Positions 56,636 through 64,000 of a stretch of 64,000 nt of DNA are shown piece by piece. The position numbers and the translations under genes are program-made. The first letter of the stretch is position 1; each line of letters starts with the position of its first letter. The stretch is from NCBI RefSeq assembly GCF_004210375.1, contig NC_134833.1, forward strand, positions 142,530,127 through 142,594,126. Reading direction: 5' to 3'. The stretch is from Tachypleus tridentatus. Taxonomy: Eukaryota > Arthropoda > Merostomata > Xiphosura > Limulidae. The notes beneath the pieces are model-generated. The model was not told where the DNA came from. It was given only the letters and a program-made list of their open reading frames with translations, and ran no database searches.

Positions 56636-56869
56636 TATTTTCTTATCTATCTCATAAAGTACCAAAGTAAATTTGATTGTGGAAGTGTGAGAATTTCAAT
56701 CCCAATATGAATATTAAAATTTAAGAGCTATTTTTTGGGGACTGAATTAATGTTTTATGTTACTTTATTGCAAAAAAAATGCCAATTTTTATTTGTTTTT
56801 TCAAAAGCCATATTCTAACACTCTCGAGCATTCAGAATCTATCTACCAAAGCTAATATTGGTGTTGGAA

Positions 56870-57080
56870 GGTAGTGCTACAGAAGTGTTGTGTTGATCTT
56901 GACTGGAACTGCTACAGACGTGTTGTGTTGTTGTTGACTGGTAGTGCTACAGACGTGTTGTGTTGGTGTTGATTGGTACTGCTACAGAAGTGTTGTGTTG
57001 ATCTTGACTGGTAGTGCTACAGAAGTGTTGTGTTGATCTTGACAGGTACTGCTACAGAAGTGTTGTGTTGGTGTTGATTG
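56870..57080. repeat. 35-bp tandem array, about 6 copies
   Basis: 'TGCTACAGAAGTGTTGTGTT' plus 'GATCTTGACTGGTAG' repeats every 35 bp (56945 to 56980), with variant units GGTGTTGATTGGTAC. Confidence 0.92.
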
Positions 57081-57097
57081 ATATTGCCATAGAACTT

Positions 57098-57425
57098 GTT
57101 ACGCATTACGATTTCAAATGGGCTAAAACTGAGTTGAATTGTAATTTAAGTGTTGAAATTAATTAAATGTCAATACGGATCAAATTTACGATGTTTGCCA
57201 ACAAGATTAATACACACAATCTTCTATCTTAATACAAATATATTTTAATATACAAACAATAATACAATTTATAATAACGGTTATTAAGAATAGTTATTAA
57301 CGTAGATAATAATTTATTTACAAAAGTTTTACAAACTTATAAACAGTGTTGAGTCTTCTATTTGATCGAGAACTTCATTAATATCTTGTCGAGGGTTCAC
57401 GATGAGCGGATTAAATTCGAGACAT
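57098..57425 (+). mobile_element. LTR-like repeat, copy C (partial)
   Basis: It begins TGTTACG and shares 'TTACGATTTCAAATG', 'GAAATTAATTAAATG', 'AATATATTTTAATATAC', 'AATACAATTTATAATA', 'AAACAGT' and 'GTTCACGATGAGCGGATTAA' with copy B (61448-61890, same strand) and, inverted, with copy A (59842-60400). The TG start and its association with gypsy fragments point to a long terminal repeat. A solo LTR is one reading. Confidence 0.7.
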
Positions 57426-57439
57426 AATTCTTTTAACTA

Positions 57440-57615
57440 GAATCTAGTTAGTTCATCGCTGATAACATGCGACTGAAGCTAGTTAGTTCATCGCTGATAA
57501 CATGCGAGTGAAGCTAGTTAGTTCATCGCTGATAACATGCGAGTGAAGCTAGTTAGTTCTTCGCTGATAACATGCGAGTGAAGCTAGTTACTTCTTCGCT
57601 GATAACATGCGAGTT
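57440..57615. repeat. 35-bp tandem array, about 4.5 copies
   Basis: 'AGCTAGTTAGTTCATCGCTG' plus 'ATAACATGCGAGTGA' repeats every 35 bp (57476 to 57511), the last copies with CTTCTTCGC. It directly follows LTR-like copy C and may be an expansion inside that LTR. Confidence 0.92.
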
Positions 57616-57759
57616 TTTTTGCGATTTTCGTTATATAATTCAGAAGCAGTTGTTTATGAGCCTTGGAAGGCTAGACATACACTAGTCACGAGGTTTCCTT
57701 GGTAAGTAAGTTTGTGGGAGGCTGTTCCTTTTACAAATATGTTTCATTGATTCTTACGT

Positions 57760-57913
57760 CACTTTCACACGCCCCCCAGTGGCTCAGCGGTATGTCTGCG
57801 GACTTACAACGCTAAAATTCGGGTTTCGATACCCGTGGTGGGCAGAGCACAGATAGCCCATTGTGTAGCTTTGTGCTTAATTCAAAACTACAACTACTAC
57901 TACACTTTCATAC
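57760..57913 (+). mobile_element. Short tRNA-like SINE, family 2, nearly intact, with target duplication
   Basis: The body is 57771-57902. The order is GCCCCCCAGTGGCTCAGCGG, 'TATGTCTGCGGACTTACAAC', 'CGGGTTTCGATACCCGTGG', 'GGGCAGAGCACAGATAGCCC', 'TGTGTAGCTTTGTGCTTAAT' and a (CTA)n-like tail. The 5' part folds as a tRNA with a TAC anticodon-like loop. The flanks CACTTTCACAC (57760-57770) and CACTTTCATAC (57903-57913) are an 11-bp duplication with one change. Confidence 0.88.
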
Positions 57914-58143
57914 TGCAAAGTACACATTGTCAGAATTAATCTATATTTCTACTTGCCCCGGGCTGAGTTATGATGTAGTGTTGGATCCCTTAAGGAACTG
58001 GCTGGGAATACAGAATACAATTAAAGATTGTGTTAGCAAAAGAGTTTTCTGCGTTGAAAGGAAAAACCTGATTTTATCAAAAGTAATAAGTTATTGGGTA
58101 ACAAAATCCTTAAGTTGTGAAACCCACTTTGCGTAATTATGTC

Positions 58144-58412
58144 TGTGTCAGTACGTACATCGAAGATGTGTTAACGACTACATCACTAGTGTGTCAGTAC
58201 GTAGATCGAAGATGTCGTAACGACTACATCATTACTTGTGTGAGTATGTAGATCGAAGATGTCGTAACGACTACATCACTAGTTGTGTCAGTACGTAGAT
58301 CAAAGATGTCCTAACTACTACATTCCTAGTTGTGTCAGTACGTAGATCGAAGATGTCGTAACGAGTATTTCACTAGTTGTGTCAATTAGTAGATCAAAAA
58401 TGCCGTAACATT
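58144..58412. repeat. 47-bp tandem array, about 5.5 copies
   Basis: 'GTGTCAGTACGTAGATCGAA' followed by 'GATGTCGTAACGACTACATC' and 'ACTAGTT' repeats every 47 bp (58144 to 58191). The last two units are diverged. Confidence 0.92.
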
Positions 58413-58647
58413 TTATAAAAATATACTTTAAAATAATTCATTCGTCAGCTTTGTTTTTCTCAAAGATCTACCAATAATTAATCATTTCCAGACTTCACAG
58501 GCATTTCAAAATAACGTACAAAATAGCACCTGCAGGAAATTTCAGGTACTCGTAAATGCAACAAAAATTTCGTCTACTCTTAAACTTGACCTAACATTTA
58601 GGTTTAGTGTGTTGTTAAGCATAACTCTGAATATTTGGCTATTAGTG

Positions 58648-58715
58648 CTCTGGACACCACGGGTATCGAAACCCGAGTTTACTGTTTTAAGCCTTTAAAC
58701 TTAGTGGTAAGCCAC
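58648..58715 (-). mobile_element. SINE family 2 fragment
   Basis: On the plus strand, 'CACCACGGGTATCGAAACCC', 'GAGTTTACTGTTTTAAGCCT' and 'AACTTAGTGGTAAGCCACTG' match the reverse of the family 2 head. Confidence 0.7.
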
Positions 58716-58829
58716 TGTTAAGTGATAGGTCGTTACATGTTTAGAGCTCTAATCAAAATCTAAGGTTCTTGGTTTTGGTGACATGAAACACATTTAGAGG
58801 TAATAAGTTTCAACATAGTATGAATGGAT

Positions 58830-59480
58830 AATACATTAAACTTTATTTATTTACAAGTTTAACATAATTACAAATGTTTCGACAAGTCTTTCGATCACCA
58901 GATACAAGTAGTTGGTATATAACATGAATATACATATACATTATGAAAACAAGGAGGTCACATAACCAGCTTCGTAAAGGCAAGTCTGGCACCCCAGGGT
59001 GTTAGTTTATAGTATAGCTGGTTTGTTCAATCGGGACTGCTTCCTTAGTACTTCCTATGTTGACGTTGGTTCCCTGTTTAAGATTACAGTGTTTTTGACA
59101 GATGTATACTATGTTTTTTGTTACAATAGTGGTGAACATGGGCGGGTTTTTTATTATTATTTTTAGTGAATATGGTTTCTAATTTTCTTCCGGTTTCTCC
59201 GACTTACAATTTTGGACAGTTACATCACATCATTTTTATTTAGCAATGATTAAATATTTTCAGTGAATTTGAATCCGAAAGCAGTTGTTTGTTTAACGAC
59301 AGATTTTGTTCAAGTGTGAACTATTCTTCAGGGATAATTGGGAAACTATGGTGGAATGTTTCGTTGGTGATTGGTTCATTAGTAGTAAGGGTGTTTGTGA
59401 ATTGAGTTTCACGAGAAATTTATTCGTGTGAATGAATGGATGCTTTATATGATCAGTTGAGCAGAGTTTCGAAGTTATTT
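58830..59480 (-). mobile_element. Penelope-like retroelement, 3' end with GIY-YIG endonuclease relic
   Basis: Read on the minus strand, a relic frame near 59190-59220 has CPKL, a stop where Tyr is expected, then VGETGRKLETIF. This matches the second half of the GIY-YIG endonuclease motif at the C-terminus of Penelope-like elements, which is followed in this family by a His-containing segment like the HVHHYC seen here. Beyond the coding relic come 'TGATCGAAAGACTTGTCGAA' and an A-rich end at about 58830. Stops and frameshifts show it is dead. The 5' part and the reverse transcriptase are not present at this site. Confidence 0.75.
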
Positions 59481-59567
59481 CTATTAGTTTTTTTTTTAAG
59501 TATTTAATTTTCGTTTGGTTAAATGAGCGAAAATCCAGTGGATGTAGAGGTCCGTGTCAGTGTTCTT

Positions 59568-59838
59568 CTTCGTTTGTTTTTTTTAATTTCGCGCAAAGCT
59601 ACATGAGGACTATCTGCGCTAGCCGTCCTAAATTTAGCAGTGTAAGACTAGAGGGAAAGCAGCTGGTCATCACCACCCACCACCAACTCTTGGGCTACTG
59701 TTTTACCAACGAATAGTGGGATTGACCGTAACATTATAACACCCCCATGGGTGTAAGGGCAAGCATATTTGGTGTGATGGGTATGCGAACCCACAACCCT
59801 CGGATTACGAGTGCCTTTACCACCTGGCCATGCCGGGT
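59568..59838 (-). mobile_element. tRNA-derived SINE, family 1 (full length)
   Basis: Minus-strand copy with (TTTG)-rich tail, complete core and head ending 'CACCTGGCCATGCCGGG'. Part of the head ('GATTACGAGTGCCTTTACCA') has lost about six bases. It abuts LTR-like copy A. Confidence 0.9.
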
Positions 59839-59841
59839 CGC

Positions 59842-60415
59842 GAACCTTTCAACTTTAGAGAATTAACTTCGGATATTAGTATTTCTACGAAGAGATTAGG
59901 TATTATCATCATTGACAAAAATTACGTGTGTTTCAAACTATCAGAGAAGTGTATCTGTATAAAGTATTAATTCGCCCTCCATTAACGTCCATAAAAGATC
60001 CAGTTCCAGACCAGATAGAATATTCAATACTGTTTGGGAGTATCTAAAACTATAGTATATAAACCACCGTTTGTATGTGTGTTTTCTTATTGCAAAGCCA
60101 CATCGGACTATCTGCTGAGCCCACAGAGGGCAATCGAATCCCTTATTTTAGCGTTGTAAATCCGTAGACTTACCGCTGTACTAGGGGGGGTGGCACCGTT
60201 TGTAATAACTGTTATTATAAATTGTATTGTTGTTTGTATATTAAAAATATTTATGTTAATAAAAAACTGTGTGCATAAATTTTGTTGGCAAATATCATAA
60301 ATTTAACACATATTAACATTTAATTAATTTTCAAACTGAAAAATGTTTTGGTCATTTGAAATCATGATATATAACGTAAGTTACGTAACATAATAAAAGG
60401 GAGACTCGTTCGAGA
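59842..60415 (-). mobile_element. LTR-like repeat, copy A, inverted, interrupted by a SINE
   Basis: The reverse complement of this stretch matches copy B through 'CCTTTTATTATGTTACGTAA', 'ATGATTTCAAATGACC', 'ATTAATTAAATGTTA', 'TTTAATATACAAACAACAAT', 'ACAGTATTGAATATTCTATC' and 'TCTCTAAAGTTGAAAGGTTC'. A family 3 SINE (60076-60193) sits inside it with a target duplication, so the LTR-like sequence is older than that SINE. Confidence 0.8.
60065..60204 (-). mobile_element. Short tRNA-like SINE, family 3, with perfect 11-bp target duplication
   Basis: The body is 60076-60193, minus strand. On the plus strand it reads 'GTTTTCTTATTGCAAAGCCA', 'CATCGGACTATCTGCTGAGC', 'CAATCGAATCCCTTATTTTA' and 'TCCGTAGACTTACCGCTGTA'. 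CACCGTTTGTA occurs at 60065-60075 and 60194-60204. This shows that family 3 is a true transposed SINE and not a decayed tRNA gene. Confidence 0.9.
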
Positions 60416-60429
60416 TAAATTATTATACG

Positions 60430-61110
60430 TAACATAATAAACAAATTCCTTCTCAATACTAATGAATCACGCTTAATTGGCAGAATATGTCTTATTCCAA
60501 CCACAACTGGTCCTGAAGCTAGGTCTGATGTTAAGTAAATGTTATGTTAAGAAACATTAACAAAGCCACTCTCAATATCCTGAGTAATAACAGACTCAGC
60601 AGTAGTAGAACGTGAATTGAAAGGCAATTCACTTTCTAACAACAATGAATTTGTCACCCCAGTATCACGTACAGTACTTATGGGTCTGGGATTAACATCG
60701 TCGTTTGTCAAAGACACAGAACCAACAGACACACCAAGATCTAAATTCCCCCATAACTAGACCATCCCTTTGATCAGTGGCCAAATCAACAATATTGGGT
60801 GATCTGGTGAAACTACGTCCATATCTGGACACGAACGCATTGGCTGTTGACTCCTTTTCTTTCAAACTCCAACAACCAAACATAATACAACTAGGTTGTG
60901 ACGTAACACGACTAGGTTGTGACGTAACACGACTAGGTTTGTTTGTTTGTTTTTTTTTTACAAAATGGTAGAAATATCTTGATAATTTTGACGAAGTTTT
61001 ATTATGACTGTCTGAAGATCTCGGACCACAGGAGCTAAATTTTTAGAAGAATTCCCAACTTTAGTGGATTGTAGAGATAGAGGTTCTTGCTGAGATGATG
61101 GGAATTTTCA
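60430..61110 (-). pseudogene. Ty3/gypsy-type retrotransposon relic, gag-protease part
   Basis: On the minus strand, frames at 60692-60883 and 60547-60732 read FGCWSLKEKES followed by AFVSRYGRSF, then SGPVVVGIRYILPI. The first looks like the segment just after a CCHC zinc knuckle of Gag, the second like the protease-side linker of Ty3/gypsy polyproteins from invertebrates. This assignment rests on pattern memory. Stops and frameshifts break it throughout. A ~45-bp stretch at its left edge (about 60457-60500) recurs at 63147-63190, where the second gypsy relic begins, so the two relics overlap slightly in element coordinates. Confidence 0.65.
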
Positions 61111-61123
61111 TTGGAAAAGAAGG

Positions 61124-61183
61124 GATGGCTAGCGCAGATAGCCCTCGAGTAGCTTTGCACGAAATTCAAAATAAACCAAACTA
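61124..61183 (+). mobile_element. SINE family 1, 3'-end fragment
   Basis: Only the last ~60 bp are present: 'GGGATGGCTAGCGCAGATAG', 'CCCTCGAGTAGCTTTGCACG', 'AAATTCAAAATAAACC'. A 5' truncation of this depth is usual for target-primed insertion. Confidence 0.85.
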
Positions 61184-61440
61184 AATGCCAGCTTTGCTGT
61201 TGTGTCACTTTTCATTGAAGCTCTCGCTAATGAAGCTTGTAACATTAAAATTGATCTCTACATTAATGACCCTAATCCGTTAATCCATATGCCCAGTACA
61301 CTTTTAGTCTCTCTATTTAAAAGTTATAAGAACTAAGACCAACTTCATTTTAAACAACAAAAGTTTATCCATAAAGATGGTTTAAGTCTGGGCAATCCTG
61401 TTTCTTAGGTACTAAAACTTATCTTGAACTTATCTTATCT
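61184..61440 (+). pseudogene. Penelope-like reverse transcriptase fragment (tentative)
   Basis: A plus-strand frame near 61340-61410 reads FKQQKFIHKDGLSLGNPVS, then a stop. 'DGLSxGNPVS' after a short Phe/Gln/Lys segment is the pattern of the motif before the catalytic block in Penelope-like reverse transcriptases ('GxxMGSPLS' type). The frame is short and broken, so confidence is limited. A Penelope-like 3' end lies on the same strand at 63425-63560. Confidence 0.4.
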
Positions 61441-61447
61441 CCGATTT

Positions 61448-61890
61448 ATTATGTTACGTACGTTACATGTTACGATTTCAAATGACCAGAAAATCTTATT
61501 TCAAATTCAGAAATTAATTAAATGTTGTTGTGTATCATATTTATGATATTTGACAACAAGACTGATACACACAGTATTTACTTTCTTAACATAAATATAT
61601 TTTAATATACGAAAAACAATACAATTTATAATATTTTATATTAAGAGTTTTACAAATTCACAAACAGTACTAAGTATTCTATCTGGTGGGAAATTGAATC
61701 TTTTATTGGAGTTCACAGAGAGCGAATTAATTCTATGTTGATACGCAGGTACACTTGACGGCTAGCTAGCTTGAAGCACATGCAAGTTTTTTCACCAACG
61801 AAAAAATATAAAGTTCTCATAGAAATACTAACGCCCGAAGTTTCTTCTCTAAAGTTGAAAGGTTCGTAATGCTCGAAATCTTAAAACGTT
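61448..61890 (+). mobile_element. LTR-like repeat, copy B
   Basis: It starts TGTTACGTACG and shares long matches with copies A and C (see those entries). The match to copy A runs as far as 'TCTCTAAAGTTGAAAGGTTC' at about 61850. Whether the LTR continues to about 62040 ('AGTTGGCAATCG') cannot be decided, because copy A is cut there. With copy A it forms an inverted pair around the first gypsy relic. Confidence 0.78.
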
Positions 61891-62439
61891 TCTGGTCAAA
61901 TGTCTGTAGTTTTTCGATTAATAAGTGTTAATCACAGTAACAGCTTCCGAGGCTTATACTATACTGACTGTAGCGACCAAACAATCTTCTAAAACTGTCT
62001 CTTAGCGTGTGATTTATAAACTTTAAGGCGAGGTATCTAGAAATTACAGTTGGCAATCGTACGTTGTTGATTCATACGCTCAAGAATATTCTACAAATTA
62101 ATAAAATAAGCGGGACTTGCACAATACACCTTTAACAATATAAGTCACATAGATTTCTAAATATATATCAAACTTAAACAATTATAGACCATTTTTAACT
62201 AAGGTATTATATATGTACATACCTTGATAACAATTCATTAACTAAAATACATTGTCAAAGAATTGCACAATTTCAAAAGTCATGAAAGCACATAACCCAG
62301 CCATACAAATAGCATGATGCTAATAAAATTACATAGCACGTGAAAGTGCTTGAACACAAATGTCTTTTTATTGGCTTAACACAATCAACAATCATACAAC
62401 TGAGGTGTGCTTCAAAAGTTGATATAGGTTTCAAAGAAA
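61891..62439. other. Unannotated DNA, possibly inner part of the gypsy relic
   Basis: No gene or repeat was recognised. Its position between LTR-like copy B and the integrase relic would suit LTR remainder plus the 3' part of the element. Confidence 0.35.
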
Positions 62440-63190
62440 TAATCAGAATTTTCTAGTTAGGTGTTCCGACCAATTGACATGTATGACAAGTTTTACCAAA
62501 CTGAGAGACATCTTGCCTAACCTTTTGGCCAAAAGAAATGTCTCATCCGTTTGTCACATGTCTTGTTCGTACCTAAATGGCCTCCCATGAGGAGTTCATG
62601 GAAAACTTTCAATATTTCAAAATGATAAACTTTTGAAACAAGAATTTGATAAATTACAATCTAGTCCTCTGAAGCTGACACATTGGAGGTTTTCACTTTC
62701 TTATAACCACACGATTTTTGAAAAAATAACCATTTGGAACGTTCTCCAGTTCATTTTTTCGATGCATACTTAAATAGTGAAGAGATTTGTAGATCCTTTT
62801 CTAGCTCAGTGATCAGTTTGCTTCCAGCAAATGGAACTTCCCCAGGTGAACCATATCCTCATGTTTATCATTGTCACTTACCAAGGAATTGTCAGTAGAA
62901 CAATATTCACGAGATTCTTGTCAGATAAAAAAAAATGTCTGAGACAATTCTATAATGTCTTCATTTGAACACCTGTCTATCATCTTTTTTAGCCTAATTT
63001 CTTTGCCTGAGCTAAAGTCACAGCACATGAGGGAAACACTGTGGATTTTCCTCAACAACATTATCCTTAAATGAAACAGTGATCGGCTTGCTAACCATCG
63101 TGGGCTGGGCAACAACTTTTCCTCCAAGCAAATTTCTTATCAATTCTAATGAATCACGCTCAATTGGCAGAATATATCTTATTCCAACCC
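62440..63190 (-). pseudogene. Ty3/gypsy-type retrotransposon relic, integrase zinc-binding part
   Basis: On the minus strand from 63190: VGIRYILPIE, LLGGKVVAQP, a long broken stretch, then KVFHELLMGGHLGTNKTCD (about 62545-62605), RHFFWPK, and finally a CHTCQLVG pair (62473-62493). The two His and two Cys are spaced as in the HHCC zinc-binding domain at the N-terminus of Ty3/gypsy integrases. Reverse transcriptase and RNase H are not seen between the protease-side and integrase parts, so an internal deletion of more than 1 kb has happened. Multiple stops mean no product. Confidence 0.8.
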
Positions 63191-63400
63191 TAAATTAGTA
63201 GTGTGAGATCAGAAGGAAGGCAGCTAGTCATCACCACTCACTGCTAACTCTTGGGCTACTCTTTGACTAATGAATAGTGGGATTCGCCGTCACATTATAA
63301 TGCCCCCACGGCTGAAAGGGCGAGCATTTTTGATATGACGGGGATTCGAACCCACGACTCTCGGATTACGAGTCGAGTGCCTTAACCACCTAGCCAAATC
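63187..63400 (-). mobile_element. tRNA-derived SINE, family 1, lacking the 3' tail
   Basis: It begins within the core ('CTAAATTAGTAGTGTGAGAT') right at the end of the gypsy relic and runs to the head ('GAGTCGAGTGCCTTAACCAC'). The AAAC tail and about 50 bp of the 3' end are missing. Confidence 0.9.
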
Positions 63401-63424
63401 ATTTAGGCTTAAGGGTTTACTAAA

Positions 63425-63560
63425 TTGTCAAACAGTCTGAGGTTATGTGACCTCTTTATTTCATACTGCATATATATATTTTACTGTGTTTATGTAAACT
63501 ACTTGTATTTGATGATGAAAAATACATTTTCAATACGTTGATACATTTGTTACTACGTTA
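63425..63560 (+). mobile_element. Penelope-like element 3'-end fragment (tentative)
   Basis: 'GTTATGTGACCTCTTTATTT' and 'AAACTACTTGTATTTGATGA' with 'CAATACGTTGATACATTTG' match, in order, the reverse complement of 58870-58985, the untranslated 3' part of the Penelope-like relic. Confidence 0.6.
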
Positions 63561-64000
63561 AATCTGTAATAATATTTTTATTACCCATTCAAATAGTTTA
63601 CAGAGTTTAAGATACTGACCGAATTTTTTACGCATCCTGAGTTGTGACCGAAACTTCACGTACTCGAAATTTATAACTGAGTGCTGAAAGTTCAGGCAAG
63701 CGAAGCACGGGCGGAGAACACCAAATCTCCTATATTTTTATAATCATGAATCATCATTGTGCAATTAAATAACGTGACCTTATTTTGATTAAACATAATA
63801 AAAATGTTGCATTAACGCTTCATTAAACACATAGCACAGAGTGGAGGTAAATGTGAGCTACAAAAATTAAAAAAATGTTTGAATTTGAGATCGAAACAGT
63901 TAAAAATTAACGTGAAAGACGAATAATGGTTATAACAAATTGTTTATGACTAATTACTACTGTACTTAATATGTAGTGTTGGACCATTACCGAGTGTTGC
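63561..64000. other. Unannotated AT-rich DNA
   Basis: Nothing recognised up to the window edge. Confidence 0.5.

Noticed and set aside
57771..57845. Functional tRNA-Val-like gene
   Set aside because: Many diverged copies with the same 3' tail and a target duplication show it is a short SINE.
60777..60971. Plus-strand 64-codon frame
   Set aside because: It is the shadow of the minus-strand gypsy relic and runs into a (TTTG)n tract.
59842..61890. Large DNA transposon or foldback element with long terminal inverted repeats
   Set aside because: The inverted repeats start TGTTACG like LTRs, a third copy stands alone at 57.1 kb, and the spacer is gypsy and Penelope-like relic; rearranged LTRs explain it more simply.

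Overview
This is about 64 kb of AT-rich (roughly one-third GC) animal nuclear DNA with no bacterial, organellar or CRISPR features. About eighteen copies or fragments of one tRNA-derived SINE, with shared internal blocks and an (AAAC)n tail, match a family I remember from horseshoe crab (Limulus/Tachypleus) sequence, so Limulidae is the likely source. That identification is from memory and needs a database check. Most open frames are chance frames or frames held open by tandem repeats whose period is a multiple of 3.

Layout. 0-12 kb: SINEs, an 80-bp array (1.16-1.83 kb), a degenerate ~40-bp array (6.4-6.9 kb), one possible exon (7.50-7.69 kb), a two-copy repeat (9.7-10.0 kb) and a 48-bp array (10.64-11.09 kb). 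12-13.3 kb: a 54-bp array. 15.2-21.0 kb: a head-to-tail segmental duplication (units ~3.0 and ~2.8 kb), each unit holding a 122-bp array followed by a 51-bp array, with copy-number differences and a ~0.9-kb indel. 27.4-28.8 kb: 41-bp and ~49-bp arrays. 29.7-32.45 kb: a 2.76-kb, 41-bp satellite that lies inside a SINE. 33.9-36.9 kb: unidentified DNA of higher GC. 37.3-37.5 kb: a possible 64-residue gene on the minus strand with a CCAAT box upstream. 44.5-46.6 kb: the best gene candidate (TATA box, a 203-codon open exon with a donor, two CRE palindromes), perhaps continuing in a small exon at 55.26-55.42 kb. 46.7-47.9 kb: a very uniform 22-copy 54-bp array. 48.2-50.8 kb: three more arrays. 51.47-52.69 kb: a dead mariner with recognisable terminal repeats and TA duplications. 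56.9-63.6 kb: a nested graveyard of Ty3/gypsy pieces, LTR-like copies in both orientations, Penelope-like fragments and SINEs.

No set of genes here can be shown to work together. The window looks like intergenic or long-intron DNA shaped by SINE insertion and minisatellite expansion. At most four short candidate exons are supported, none with a recognised product, and I found no convincing new multi-gene system. The most unusual structures are the satellite inside a SINE, the duplicated compound minisatellite block, and the inverted LTR/gypsy/Penelope nest.
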